IMG/VR virus record: IMGVR_UViG_3300028563_000014 | Location: 1-64,000 of that record | Strand: one strand, 5' to 3' | DNA length: 64,000 nucleotides | From: a virus | Shown here: positions 56,351 to 64,000 of the stretch, piece by piece | Layout: each line of letters starts with the position of its first letter | Position numbering within the stretch: the stretch's first letter is position 1 | Made by a program: the position numbers and the translations under genes | Notes under the pieces: generated by a model | Seen by the model: only the letters and a program-made list of their open reading frames with translations | What the model was told of the DNA's origin: nothing | Database searches by the model: none

Positions 56351-56357
56351 GCCGGAG

Positions 56358-56387
56358 AGCCTACGCGCCGGCAGAGCCGCGGGTCAA
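56358..56387 (-). promoter_or_regulatory. Late leaderless-type promoter
   Basis: TTGACC (56387-56382), 18 nt, TAGGCT (56363-56358), 7 nt, ATG at 56350. Confidence 0.7.
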
Positions 56388-56492
56388 TTCGAGCGGCGAG
56401 CAGACCCCCGCCAGCCTGTGCACCTCGCGGTGCGCGCCGGCACGCCCTGAAGCGTGAAGCTCGGCAGCGGGAGCCAACCGCTGACGAAGCTA

Positions 56493-57413
56493 TCACAGCC
56501 CCGGGACGCGCGGGCGGACCGGACCCGCGTCGTCGAGCTGCGGCGAGGCCGGCCAGGAAGCGAGCCACGGAATAGTTACGGCACGATCCTGGGGCCGATT
56601 GGGGGGTTGGAAATACTCCACCACCTTGCCCGTCGGGACCCCGCGACTGTTCTTTACTACCCAGCGGAACGGCTTGTCGACGTCGACAGTTTGCCCGTTC
56701 AGTTCGATGGAGTCCTCGCCCGTCCGGTTGTCGATGGTCTCCACCAGGCGTTTCATCAGCCTCGGGACCTGCGCCTTCAGCGCCGCCATCCCAACCTGGT
56801 TCGACACCCCGTAGGCGTAGGACACCTCGGTGCGCACGATGCGCTCCGCCCGCCAACGCTGCTTAGCGAACACCCCGTCCGTGCCCGCCACCCGGTCCAC
56901 CGCCTCGTCCACGCCCTCGCCCTGGAGCATGGAGAGCGTCAGCTCGTCCCGGATCTTCTTCACCACCGGTGGCCCGTACAGCTCGCTCGACCGCTTGAAG
57001 TGGTCCAGGAGCGACGGCGCCTGGCCGCGGTAGGCGCGCTGGAACACCGCCGCCTGGCTGGGTTGGAGCACCGGGGCCAGGCCCCCGAAGTGCTTCTCCA
57101 GGGTTTCCACGGCGCCCACCAGGTGGCGGGGGGCGAGCTTGGCGGCGAGCCCGCCGGTGTCGTCCAGGTGCTCGGCGATCTCCCCCTGGAGCTCCCGCAC
57201 GGTCGCCGAGACCTGGGCCAGCACCTGGCGCAGGTGCTGCGCGCCGAACGTCTGGCCCTTCCCCGCGCGCACCATCCCGGTCAGCTTCCGCTCGAGGTCC
57301 GTCCTCGACCGCTCGTAGAACTTTTGCAGGCGGCCCACCCCGCGCACCTCCGTCAGCCCGAACAGCTGGCGCCGGTGCAGGTCAACCATGCGCATGACGG
57401 CGGAGACGGCCAC
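56493..57413 (-). CDS. Minor head morphogenesis protein (Mu gpF/SPP1 gp7-like)
   Basis: 306 aa, GTG start. A helical N-terminal two-thirds is followed by the family's C-terminal block: ERIVRTEVSYAYGVSN, TIDNRTGEDSIELNGQTV and YFQPPNRPQDRAVTIPW. In Mu and SPP1 these proteins sit beside the portal and help head assembly and DNA entry. Position four genes after the portal supports the call. Confidence 0.75.
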   Translation of the reverse strand: MAVSAVMRMVDLHRRQLFGLTEVRGVGRLQKFYERSRTDLERKLTGMVRAGKGQTFGAQHLRQVLAQVSATVRELQGEIAEHLDDTGGLAAKLAPRHLVGAVETLEKHFGGLAPVLQPSQAAVFQRAYRGQAPSLLDHFKRSSELYGPPVVKKIRDELTLSMLQGEGVDEAVDRVAGTDGVFAKQRWRAERIVRTEVSYAYGVSNQVGMAALKAQVPRLMKRLVETIDNRTGEDSIELNGQTVDVDKPFRWVVKNSRGVPTGKVVEYFQPPNRPQDRAVTIPWLASWPASPQLDDAGPVRPRVPGL

Positions 57414-57419
57414 GGCGGG

Positions 57420-57707
57420 TCAGCCCTCGTCTTCGCCGCCGTTGACGGCGTAGTCGGTCAGGTAGGCCGCGGTCATCGCGATCTGCGACCGCTTCACCGA
57501 CCCGAACAAGTACATCCCGTCGAATCCGTCCTCGTCGATGGCGACGATGACGATCCCGGCCGGTTTCTCCTTCGCCGCCAGGAGCACGTGCAGGCGCTTC
57601 AGCGCGTCCTCCGGCTTGGCGGCGCCCGGGAAGGCCTCCATCTCCCCGGCCTTCCTCCGCCCGCGCCCAGCCTTCTTCCGCGGCGGCAGGGTCAGGACCT
57701 TGGCCAC
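57420..57707 (-). CDS. Hypothetical protein, 95 aa
   Basis: MAKVLTLPPRKKAGRGRRKA; a basic N-terminus, then a compact alpha/beta domain (GIVIVAIDEDGFDGMYLFGS). Unrecognised. Confidence 0.55.
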   Translation of the reverse strand: MAKVLTLPPRKKAGRGRRKAGEMEAFPGAAKPEDALKRLHVLLAAKEKPAGIVIVAIDEDGFDGMYLFGSVKRSQIAMTAAYLTDYAVNGGEDEG

Positions 57708-57714
57708 GGGCTGG

Positions 57715-58257
57715 CTACCCGCCCCTCGGCAGGTCGGAGATCGCCGCCACCAGCCCGCCCCGCCCGAACGGGTTCTTGGGCGCCTCGACCCCCTCCTCGC
57801 CGGACGGGACCTGAACCGTGTTCGGGTCCCCGTCCAGCGCCAGGGCCTGGACGACGTGGGGCCCTACCCCGTAGGCCGAGGCCTGGCTGGGCGAGACGAT
57901 GTCCGGGAGCGCGGCCAGCGCCTTGTCCCACGGATCTTCGACCGCGTGCCCGTCCACGGTCAGCGGCCGCACCAGCTGGGCGTTCCGGTGGCGCCGGATG
58001 GGCACCACGTTCGGGTACGCCTGGGGCGCTCCCGCTTGCGGCTGGTAGGGCGCGGGCGCCGGGACGAAGGCCTGCGGGGCGGGCGCCAGCTGCGCCAGCC
58101 TGAGGACGCCCTGCGCGTCCTGGACGTAGACGTAGCCTTCAGGGGCCGGCGGGAGCTGCGAGGAGGGGGACGGCGCCCGCGGGGCTGGGGCCTCCTCCCG
58201 GGTCGCCGCCGGCCTGCGGCCCCGGGAGGCCCAACGCCTGAGGTCGTCCTGGCTCAT
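57715..58257 (-). CDS. Hypothetical protein with Pro/Ala-rich N-terminus, 180 aa
   Basis: MSQDDLRRWASRGRRPAATR. A Pro-rich 85-residue N-terminal half precedes a folded C-terminal part (LTVDGHAVEDPWDKALAALP). It overlaps the HAD-like gene by 119 nt. Unknown function. Confidence 0.55.
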   Translation of the reverse strand: MSQDDLRRWASRGRRPAATREEAPAPRAPSPSSQLPPAPEGYVYVQDAQGVLRLAQLAPAPQAFVPAPAPYQPQAGAPQAYPNVVPIRRHRNAQLVRPLTVDGHAVEDPWDKALAALPDIVSPSQASAYGVGPHVVQALALDGDPNTVQVPSGEEGVEAPKNPFGRGGLVAAISDLPRGG

Positions 58258-58654
58258 GGGGCAACTGTACCCCCAGCTCCGCCGCCAGCGCTACGAAAGA
58301 CGGAAACTCGGCCCGGTCGTCGACGAAGCGGTCGGCCCGCGGCTTCCCCGGGCCCTCCCACACCGGCACCAGCCCCCACACCCCCTCGGCCCGCAGGAAC
58401 GCCCTCATCTCGTCCAGGAGCGCCCACTGCTCCAACGCGTCCGGGTCGACCGCGCCGGTCTCCGCGTAGGCGTCGCCGGCGCCCGGCTCGCCCGGGCACG
58501 GGGTCGCCCGGCAGGTGTGGATCACGACCGGCACCCCGGCCACCACCGCGCCCAGCAGGAACTCCCGCGCCCCGGGCCGCCAGCGCAGCGGCGCCGCGTC
58601 CTTCTCCACCAGCGTGCCGTCGAAGTCGACGGCCGCCGCGTACCAGCCGGGCAC
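58139..58654 (-). CDS. HAD-like hydrolase
   Basis: 171 aa, GTG start with GGAGG upstream. Motif I DFDGTLV (residues 9-15), a TCRATPCPG segment replacing motif II Thr/Ser, and KPRADRFVDDRA as motifs III/IV. Family enzymes remove phosphate from sugars, nucleotides or 5'-ends. The C-terminal ~40 residues overlap the next gene. Role in the phage unclear; a polynucleotide-phosphatase-like function is possible. Confidence 0.65.
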   Translation of the reverse strand: MPGWYAAAVDFDGTLVEKDAAPLRWRPGAREFLLGAVVAGVPVVIHTCRATPCPGEPGAGDAYAETGAVDPDALEQWALLDEMRAFLRAEGVWGLVPVWEGPGKPRADRFVDDRAEFPSFVALAAELGVQLPHEPGRPQALGLPGPQAGGDPGGGPSPAGAVPLLAAPAGP

Positions 58655-58657
58655 CGG

Positions 58658-60415
58658 CTACGCCTCCGCCTCGGGGCGCGGGCCCCGCCCGGTCCCCTCG
58701 CCCGTCAGCGCGCGCATCGACTCGCCCGTGACCCCGGCCTCGGCCGACGCCTCCGCCTGGGCCAGCATCTCCGCCTGCTCCCGCTCGACGTTCTGCTGCA
58801 TCGAGGCCACGTCACGTACCTGGAAGATCGGCCCGGCCACGTGCTTGCTGGCCGTCTCCCGGTCCACCAGCTCGCCCGCCTTCGCCGCCACCGCGTTCTG
58901 GATGTCCAGGCCCTCCTCCTGCGGCGTCTTGCTGAAGTACGGACCCCACTGGATCGAGATCTGCCCGCCGGGCCCGAGCTCCTGCGGGACAGGCGTCACC
59001 TTGCCGTCCGCGCCCATCACCAGGCGGGGAGGCAGGCGCAGGTCGAATACGCCCACGCGCTTCTCCCCGTCCGGCCCGTCCGGCAATGGGATCGGCTCCG
59101 CCGACGTGAACTTGCGGACGATGGCCACGGCGATCTCCAGGGTGCGCACGATGGCCCCGCCGTACTGGTCGCGCAGCTCGTCCGCGCAGGTGAGCATCGG
59201 CTCGAACATGAGCTTGATCGCGAGCGAACTCACCGCCGATCCGCCGACCTCGGCCGGGTCGACCATGATGCAGCGGGTGAGGGCCTGGATGCGCTTGTCG
59301 AGCTTGTCGGCGAGCTTGCCGGCCGCCTCGATGCCGGCGCCGGTGATCTCCAGGAACCCGGCCTTGCCGTCCTTGCCCAGCTCCAGCGCGCTTCCCGATC
59401 CGAGCGGCACCGGAGAGCCGGCTGCCGCTCCGGACTGCTTCGGGTCCGTGGCCGTCCACGGAGTCGGGTCGCAGGTCTGCAGGACGCCCTTGTTCATCTG
59501 GGAGAGCAGGCGGTCCAGGACGTCGATCATCTTCCAGGCGCCCTCGCAGTCGGCGTCGCCGTCCAGCTCCTCCTCGTCCTCGTGGTTCTGCACCCAGACG
59601 CCGGGGAAGAACCCGAGGTCGTGCTTCGTGTAGAGCGCCGGGTCCGGCGTCCACTCGAAGTCCTCCGGCTTCGCCCCCTCGGCGCGGACGGGCTTGTACA
59701 CCACGTCTTCGATCTCCGTGATGATGCGGCGGTAGATCCACTCGACCTCTCTCACCCCGACCACCTTGTTCGTCTTCTGGTCGATCACCGGCTCCTCGCG
59801 CAGGACCGACCAGGTCTTCAGCATCGCCGCCGGGGTCCAGGTGCGCCGGTCGCGCCAGAGCACCTTGCAGTGCTTCGAGTTGTGGACCTCGAGCGCCATC
59901 TTGGAATCGCGCATGTGGACCGTGAGCGCGACCGACCCCACCGCGCCGCCCAGGTTGCGCGCCGAGCGCCACTTCGGCCAGAAGCGCATCTGCTTCCGCA
60001 GTTCCTCCAGGAGCGCCTCCGTCTGCGGGTCCTGCTCGACCATCACCTGAGGCAGGCGCTGCTCGCCGAACAGGAGCCCGGTGAGCCGCCGCACCACCGC
60101 CTTCGCCGTGTTCGTCTCGACGCTGGGCTTCTTCTGGCGCGTCGATAGGCCCTGCGCGATGACCTCGAACCCGGGCGGCTGCTGCACCACCTGCGGCGAC
60201 TGGGTCTCCCAGAGCTCCGGCGGCATGCCCCACCAGTCGTACTTCTGGTGGTCGTACTGCTCGCCTCGGTAGAACGCCTCGTATCGCTCCAACTGCTCGT
60301 AGCGCGGCCCGGCGTTGTAGGGCCCGGGGCTCGTCTTCTCCAGGAACTCGCGCGCCTGGATCTGGGTGAGCGCGAACGGGTCGAGAACTACCTTGCCTTC
60401 GGGTGAGTACGCCAC
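58658..60415 (-). CDS. Portal protein
   Basis: 585 aa, GTG start. The fold pattern follows phage portals of the SPP1 gp6 type: N-terminal QIQAREFLEKTSPGPYNAGP and YEAFYRGEQYDHQ, central WIYRRIITEIEDVVYKPVRA, and a C-terminal helical barrel region ending QNVEREQAEMLAQAEASAEA. It forms the dodecameric channel for DNA and the vertex where packaging and tail attach. Confidence 0.85.
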   Translation of the reverse strand: MAYSPEGKVVLDPFALTQIQAREFLEKTSPGPYNAGPRYEQLERYEAFYRGEQYDHQKYDWWGMPPELWETQSPQVVQQPPGFEVIAQGLSTRQKKPSVETNTAKAVVRRLTGLLFGEQRLPQVMVEQDPQTEALLEELRKQMRFWPKWRSARNLGGAVGSVALTVHMRDSKMALEVHNSKHCKVLWRDRRTWTPAAMLKTWSVLREEPVIDQKTNKVVGVREVEWIYRRIITEIEDVVYKPVRAEGAKPEDFEWTPDPALYTKHDLGFFPGVWVQNHEDEEELDGDADCEGAWKMIDVLDRLLSQMNKGVLQTCDPTPWTATDPKQSGAAAGSPVPLGSGSALELGKDGKAGFLEITGAGIEAAGKLADKLDKRIQALTRCIMVDPAEVGGSAVSSLAIKLMFEPMLTCADELRDQYGGAIVRTLEIAVAIVRKFTSAEPIPLPDGPDGEKRVGVFDLRLPPRLVMGADGKVTPVPQELGPGGQISIQWGPYFSKTPQEEGLDIQNAVAAKAGELVDRETASKHVAGPIFQVRDVASMQQNVEREQAEMLAQAEASAEAGVTGESMRALTGEGTGRGPRPEAEA

Positions 60416-60424
60416 CCCGTCAGC

Positions 60425-60670
60425 CTACGCGCCGAAGCCCGAGGCCCGCAATATGCGCCACAGGAGCTGGCGGATCCGTCCGGGCGGTGGCAGCGGCGGC
60501 TCCAGCGCGTACTGGGACGGCTCCACGTCGGCGTAGCCGTCCCAGCCCGCCGTGCTGGCGGGGATGGCTACGACCGTCGGCTGGCGCGCTGCAGGGCCAC
60601 CCGGCGCTCCGCCTTCGAGACGCTCCGGTTCGCCATCAGCTGCCGCTCCAGTTTCTTTCCGGTCGCCCAT
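60425..60670 (-). CDS. Possible overlapping small gene, 81 aa
   Basis: MGDRKETGAAADGEPERLEG, with GGAGG about 10 nt upstream. It overlaps the neighbouring 148-aa gene by 103 nt in another frame. The C-terminus (VEPSQYALEPPLPPPGRIRQ) has plausible composition. Marginal. Confidence 0.4.
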   Translation of the reverse strand: MGDRKETGAAADGEPERLEGGAPGGPAARQPTVVAIPASTAGWDGYADVEPSQYALEPPLPPPGRIRQLLWRILRASGFGA

Positions 60671-61014
60671 CGGTCGAAGTCCTCCGGTGTCAGGAACTGG
60701 GCCAGCAGGTCCGTGGGCGTGAACGCCATCTTCGCCCGCGCGTTGCGCCACTGGCCCTCGTGCGGGAGCCCCGCGGCCGCGCTGCCGACGTTCACCGGTA
60801 CCCGCTCGGGCGGCCACCAGACGAACCCGTGCGCCTCCATCGCGCGGGCGTAGGCCTCCGCCTTCCGCCCGTCCGCTACGCGCGCCACCACGTCGGCGTG
60901 CTCCAGCAGGTCGAAGGCCGGGCGCTGATCTACGCTGCCAGCGTCCGTGCCCGCCTTGATGCGGTTCATCGCCTCGCGCAGCGCGCCCTCGTCGAAGTTG
61001 AAGATCTTCGGCAT
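60568..61014 (-). CDS. Hypothetical protein, 148 aa
   Basis: MPKIFNFDEGALREAMNRIK. Mixed helix/beta with YARAMEAHGFVWWPPERVPV. Coupled to a 57-aa gene by TGATG. Unrecognised. Confidence 0.6.
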   Translation of the reverse strand: MPKIFNFDEGALREAMNRIKAGTDAGSVDQRPAFDLLEHADVVARVADGRKAEAYARAMEAHGFVWWPPERVPVNVGSAAAGLPHEGQWRNARAKMAFTPTDLLAQFLTPEDFDRWATGKKLERQLMANRSVSKAERRVALQRASRRS

Positions 61015-61187
61015 CACCAGGTCCTGGTGTCGCTCTCGTCCTGCAGCTGCGCCCGCGCGCCGCCCTCCCGCCACGCCGCCTGCTCCCTGTCCGCGGCCAG
61101 GGCCCGCTCGCGCCCCTGGCGCAGCGCCCGGCTGACGTCGCGGTGCCACCGGTACCAGGCGAGCAGCCGGCGAAAGAGCGCGATCAC
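61014..61187 (-). CDS. Small protein, 57 aa, basic N-terminus
   Basis: GTG start in GTGA overlap: VIALFRRLLAWYRWHRDVSR, a helix rich in Arg/Trp/Ala, ending in TGATG coupling. Unknown; missed by length filters. Confidence 0.5.
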   Translation of the reverse strand: MIALFRRLLAWYRWHRDVSRALRQGRERALAADREQAAWREGGARAQLQDESDTRTW

Positions 61188-61675
61188 TTCCAGGCGCCCG
61201 CCCGCTTGTCCAGCCGGGCCGACCCGGACATCTCGCGCTGGCGCGCCATCATCTCCGGGTGCGTCTCCTGCCCCGGCTTGGCCACCATCATGAAGTCGTA
61301 CCCCGGCGCCTCCTCCCGCGCCGCCTTCACCTCGTCCGAGAACTGCGCGGACATCGGGTCCGTCGCCCGCACCGGCACCCGCCGGAACTCCTCGGGCTTG
61401 GCCGCGTGCGCGCCGGCCGAGGTCTTGATCAGCAGCACCACCTCGAACGCCTCCAGGCGCTGGGGCGGGATCTTCGGCTCGGCGCTGCCGCCGCCTTCGG
61501 ACGAGAGGGGCTTGCTCATGCCGGGCAGGATATCACGCGAGACGGGCACGCCGGGGTAGAGCTTGGCGATCTCCTCCGCGCTGAGCCTTCGCCCCTTCGA
61601 CGTGCGCGGGTCACGCCACGGCTTCAGGCTCGGGGCGTCCTTCATGTCGCGGTAGTGGAACCTGGTCCGCGCCAT
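61184..61675 (-). CDS. Hypothetical protein, about 163 aa
   Basis: Starts MARTRFHYRDMKDAPSLKPW at ATG 61675 (a GTG three bases earlier would give a longer overlap). Central EAFEVVLLIKTSAGAHAAKP and a C-terminal helical segment with Met-rich HPEMMARQREMS. Unrecognised. Confidence 0.55.
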   Translation of the reverse strand: MARTRFHYRDMKDAPSLKPWRDPRTSKGRRLSAEEIAKLYPGVPVSRDILPGMSKPLSSEGGGSAEPKIPPQRLEAFEVVLLIKTSAGAHAAKPEEFRRVPVRATDPMSAQFSDEVKAAREEAPGYDFMMVAKPGQETHPEMMARQREMSGSARLDKRAGAWK

Positions 61676-62121
61676 CACCCCTCGCCCGCTGCCGGGTCCT
61701 CCGCCTCCGGCGGCGGCGCGCGCTCCGGGTCCACCACCACCGGAGGGATCCGCACACGCGCCCGGCCCTGCTTCCCGGCCCCCTCCGGCGGCTGGCGGAT
61801 CTCGTAGACCGTCATCCGCGCCCCGGGCTGGACCACCAGGAACATCGCCTGGTGCGGGTAGATCAGATCGCCCGCCTGCTGCGCGGCGCGCTCCACCTGC
61901 GTCAGCGACATCTTCGCGCGATCCTCCGAGGACAGGACGAAGACGAACGCACGCTGGTCCTGCCCCAGGTCGAAGGCGTAGGAGCGCAGCGGCGCGGCGA
62001 TGTCGAGCCGGTCGGGCTCGAACGTCTCCAGCACCATCTGGCGCCGGTCCTTTTTCTTTGGCTTCGGGCGGTCCCCCGGCGGCGCGGGGACGGGCTTGGT
62101 CGCTTGGCTCATGCTGGTCAT
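61675..62121 (-). CDS. Hypothetical protein, about 148 aa
   Basis: ATG at 62121 (MTSMSQATKPVPAPPGDRPK), TGATG coupled to the TerL gene. A Pro/Lys linker leads to a beta-rich core (YAFDLGQDQRAFVFVLSSED, MFLVVQPGARMTVYEIRQPP). Unrecognised. Confidence 0.55.
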   Translation of the reverse strand: MTSMSQATKPVPAPPGDRPKPKKKDRRQMVLETFEPDRLDIAAPLRSYAFDLGQDQRAFVFVLSSEDRAKMSLTQVERAAQQAGDLIYPHQAMFLVVQPGARMTVYEIRQPPEGAGKQGRARVRIPPVVVDPERAPPPEAEDPAAGEG

Positions 62122-62909
62122 CACCTCATGTTCAGGTCTCGCCGCCCGTCACCGGCGATGCGCCGGTTCCCCCACTGGTCGATCGCGGACTTGCAGAACC
62201 ACGCCGCCATCACCCCGTCCGTGGTGCTGTACTTCGGATAGAGCGAGAACTGCCTGAAGAACACGCACCAGGAGCAATCGTGCCCCTCCGGGTGCCCCTC
62301 CCATTCGCCCGACGGGAAGGACCACGCCCGGTTCGAGAACTCCACCTCGAGCCCCGGCAGACCGAACGCCGGGTCCGCCTTGTTCTTCCCGGTCGTGTGC
62401 GCCTCGACCTTCATCCAGAGAGACGGGTAGGCGGTCTTGCCCTTCTGGATCCAGTCGATCAGCGAGCCCTGGTACGCGTTGTTCTCGACCATCACGTATT
62501 GCACGTTGTGCCGGCCGCAGACGTCCGCCAGCATCATCGCCGTCTCCGGGCTCGACCAGGCGCCGTGCACCACCTCCGCCACGATCCGCCGCCGCGTGGT
62601 CGGCTCCACCACTACCACCACGATGAAGTTGCCCGGACGGGTGGCGGAGGACAGGTCGACCCCGACGTAGGCCGGCCACATGCGCCGGCGCACCTCGGAG
62701 ACGATCAGGCCCGGCTCGCAGCAAAGCTTGAAGCTCGGGAACTTCAGGTCGCCGGGCTTGATCACCTGCATCCGGAACCCCTGCAGCCACATGGCGTGGC
62801 CGCCCTCGTCGCCGCCGCGCGCCTTCTGCTCCAGGACGTCGCGCGGGAACTTGCTCTCCCACAGCGGCAGGTCCGGGAGCTTCTGAACGCTGACGGCGCG
62901 AGGGCTCAC
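62121..62909 (-). CDS. terL: Terminase large subunit, nuclease domain only
   Basis: 262 aa, GTG start. The first 50 residues are the usual linker to the nuclease (LPLWESKFPRDVLEQKARGG). The RNase-H-like nuclease then has VGVDLSSATRPG (Asp85), VQYVMVENNAYQG (Glu142) and STTDGVMAAWFCKSAID (Asp231), with GKNKADPAFGLPGLEVEF between. The ATPase domain, normally in the same chain, is absent from this ORF and from the 1.1 kb upstream that I can see. It cuts DNA during packaging. Confidence 0.8.
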   Translation of the reverse strand: MSPRAVSVQKLPDLPLWESKFPRDVLEQKARGGDEGGHAMWLQGFRMQVIKPGDLKFPSFKLCCEPGLIVSEVRRRMWPAYVGVDLSSATRPGNFIVVVVVEPTTRRRIVAEVVHGAWSSPETAMMLADVCGRHNVQYVMVENNAYQGSLIDWIQKGKTAYPSLWMKVEAHTTGKNKADPAFGLPGLEVEFSNRAWSFPSGEWEGHPEGHDCSWCVFFRQFSLYPKYSTTDGVMAAWFCKSAIDQWGNRRIAGDGRRDLNMR

Positions 62910-62912
62910 GTT

Positions 62913-63011
62913 CTAGCGCCCCACCTCGACCATGCCCTTGAAGCTGCAGCCGCCGTGGAAGTAGGCGCCCGCGTCCGCGTTCGGGAACTTCTCTCCAGGC
63001 TTGGTCTCCAT
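62913..63011 (-). CDS. Small hypothetical protein, 32 aa
   Basis: METKPGEKFPNADAGAYFHG, with a strong AAGGAGG ribosome-binding site. One Cys, Gly-rich. The gap from 63012 to 63070 shows nothing further. Confidence 0.45.
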   Translation of the reverse strand: METKPGEKFPNADAGAYFHGGCSFKGMVEVGR

Positions 63012-63070
63012 CGGGCCTCCTTGTCGTTCTCGGATCTGCTCTTCTCCAGTCACTGCCAAAATAGGCGGCT

Positions 63071-64000
63071 TCACCGGTCCACCGGCCCCGGCAACACCAC
63101 CGGCCGCTCGACCACCGTGACCGCATCCGCGGCGAACGCGGCCTCTGCCGGCGCCGGGTCGACCACCGAGAACGTTGGCACCACCACCGGCGGCGGGCAG
63201 GCCCGCAGGAACCGCTCGCCCGCCGCGCCCCAGTCCAGGTTCCGGAACCACGCCTCCACCGCCAGGTGCTGCCCGGCCCCGCCGTGGTCCGGGACGTACG
63301 CGTGCTCGTGGCAGCAGCAGGCGAAGACCACGGGCCAGCCGGCCGGCGCGCCGCCATCGTTCAGCGCCAGGTTGCGCAGGCGCCCCTCGCCAGGATCCCA
63401 GCACGTCAGCGCCCAGGCGTCGGCGCCCATCGCGAGCTGCCGCAGGTCCGCCTGCCAGTCGTCAACCGAGCCGTACGCGAGAGCCAGCGCAGCCTGCAGC
63501 GGCGCCGCGCTGGCTCCTCCGGCTGTCACTCCCGCTACCGCGCCGCCCGCTCCCGCCAGCCCCTGGAAGAAAATCTCATGCAGGACGGCATCTTGCGCGG
63601 CCTCCGTCTCCTCTCGCGCCACCTGCGCGCGCTCCGGCGGCGTCACCTTGGGTTTTCCCAGGTAATCGGCCACGGTTCCCGCCAGGCGGGTAAACGGCTC
63701 CTGGTAGCCGGGCAGGCTGGTGGCGGGGTCGCCGTAGAACAGGCCGAGGCCCGTGACCATTAGCGCCACCGTCTCCAGCTTGAAGGCGGCGCGCGAGTCC
63801 TCCTGGTAGCCCTCCGTGTCCCCGCCGAGCCAGGCGGCGAAGGTCTCGGCCCAGTCCTCGTCCGGGTGCTTCTGGGCGTAATGGGCCATCTGGCCCTGGC
63901 CCGGCCGGTCGAGGTTCCGGACGTAGTCGGCGGCGCGGGCGGGGTCCGGCTCATAGGCGTCGAGGTACGGGCGAGCGAAGTCCCCGAAGGCGGTGCGCCA
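63071..64000 (-). CDS. Metallopeptidase-like protein (5' end outside window)
   Basis: Open from the window edge through 63071, so the N-terminus is missing. The visible part begins WRTAFGDFARPYLDAYEPDP, then MAHYAQKHPDEDWAETFAAW, resembling the third-ligand helix of putative zinc metallopeptidases (HYA..HPxEDWAETxAxxL). The HExxH motif would lie upstream, outside. The rest is Ala/Gly-rich with no Walker motif, so it is not the missing TerL ATPase. A protease role (head maturation or host lysis) is possible. Confidence 0.45.
   Translation of the reverse strand, partial: WRTAFGDFARPYLDAYEPDPARAADYVRNLDRPGQGQMAHYAQKHPDEDWAETFAAWLGGDTEGYQEDSRAAFKLETVALMVTGLGLFYGDPATSLPGYQEPFTRLAGTVADYLGKPKVTPPERAQVAREETEAAQDAVLHEIFFQGLAGAGGAVAGVTAGGASAAPLQAALALAYGSVDDWQADLRQLAMGADAWALTCWDPGEGRLRNLALNDGGAPAGWPVVFACCCHEHAYVPDHGGAGQHLAVEAWFRNLDWGAAGERFLRACPPPVVVPTFSVVDPAPAEAAFAADAVTVVERPVVLPGPVDR

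Noticed and set aside
58256-60148. A long plus-strand open frame opposite the portal gene
   Set aside because: Antisense shadow of the portal; His/Arg/Leu-rich with no motif and no ribosome-binding context.
60422-60451. TTGCGG-N18-TAGGCT upstream of the portal start
   Set aside because: The -35 has two mismatches, the start codon is 6 nt rather than 7 from the -10, and it lies inside a possible neighbouring gene. Too weak to add to the promoter set.
1-64000. tRNA genes, CRISPR arrays, integrase or attachment sites
   Set aside because: I looked for T-loop-like sequences, regular short repeats with spacers, and tyrosine/serine recombinase motifs and saw none. A tRNA or profile search would be needed to exclude them fully.

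Overview
This window is 64 kb of a high-GC tailed-phage genome (phage or prophage; I see no integrase or attachment site). Every supportable gene lies on the minus strand, so transcription runs from position 64000 towards 1. Genes are tightly packed, often with 4-base ATGA/GTGA/TTGA or 1-base TGATG stop-start overlaps, and GTG and TTG starts are common. A tail sheath, a contractile-type baseplate set, a short tape measure, a portal and a TerL nuclease domain mark it as a contractile-tailed phage (Caudoviricetes, myovirus morphology). The host is not identifiable from sequence; GC content and promoter style suggest a high-GC bacterium. No tRNA, rRNA or CRISPR array was seen.

Layout in transcription order. 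(1) 64000-56000, packaging and head: a partial metallopeptidase-like gene, a 32-aa ORF, a stand-alone TerL nuclease domain, small unknown genes, portal, HAD-like phosphatase and Mu gpF-like head morphogenesis protein. (2) 56000-51300, head: small acidic and virion proteins, scaffold, major capsid protein, then a strong terminator. (3) 51300-33300, neck, tail and baseplate: tail completion proteins, sheath, tube, a frameshifted G/GT chaperone pair, tape measure, LysM-type protein, hub, spike, gp25-like and J-like baseplate proteins. (4) 33300-19000, receptor-binding and adsorption region: several fibre-like proteins, three of which carry N-terminal signal peptides, a glycosyltransferase-like protein and a small DUF2829/Tad2-like protein. 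(5) 19000-15000, probable lysis and host-surface region: papain-like protease, two lipoprotein candidates and a holin-like membrane protein. (6) 15000-1, replication and recombination: RuvC-like resolvase, a DUF932-like gene split by an inserted cassette, sigma-factor-like protein, SF2 helicase, PAPS-reductase-family protein, DnaD-like protein, DnaB helicase, gp32-like SSB, RecA/UvsX and an SbcD/Mre11-like nuclease running off the window.

The most striking unexplained structure is a set of 16 promoter-like sequences in the structural half only. Each has a hexamer within one mismatch of TTGAC-N, exactly 18 nt, then a -10 of the form (C/T/G)ANNNT. In 12 of the 16 the start codon comes exactly 7 nt after the -10, and most of those have no clear Shine-Dalgarno, which predicts leaderless late mRNAs. 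The replication half instead uses Shine-Dalgarno starts, coupled overlaps and a different repeated 12-mer. A phage-encoded sigma-like protein is an obvious candidate reader of the late promoters, but that link is inference.
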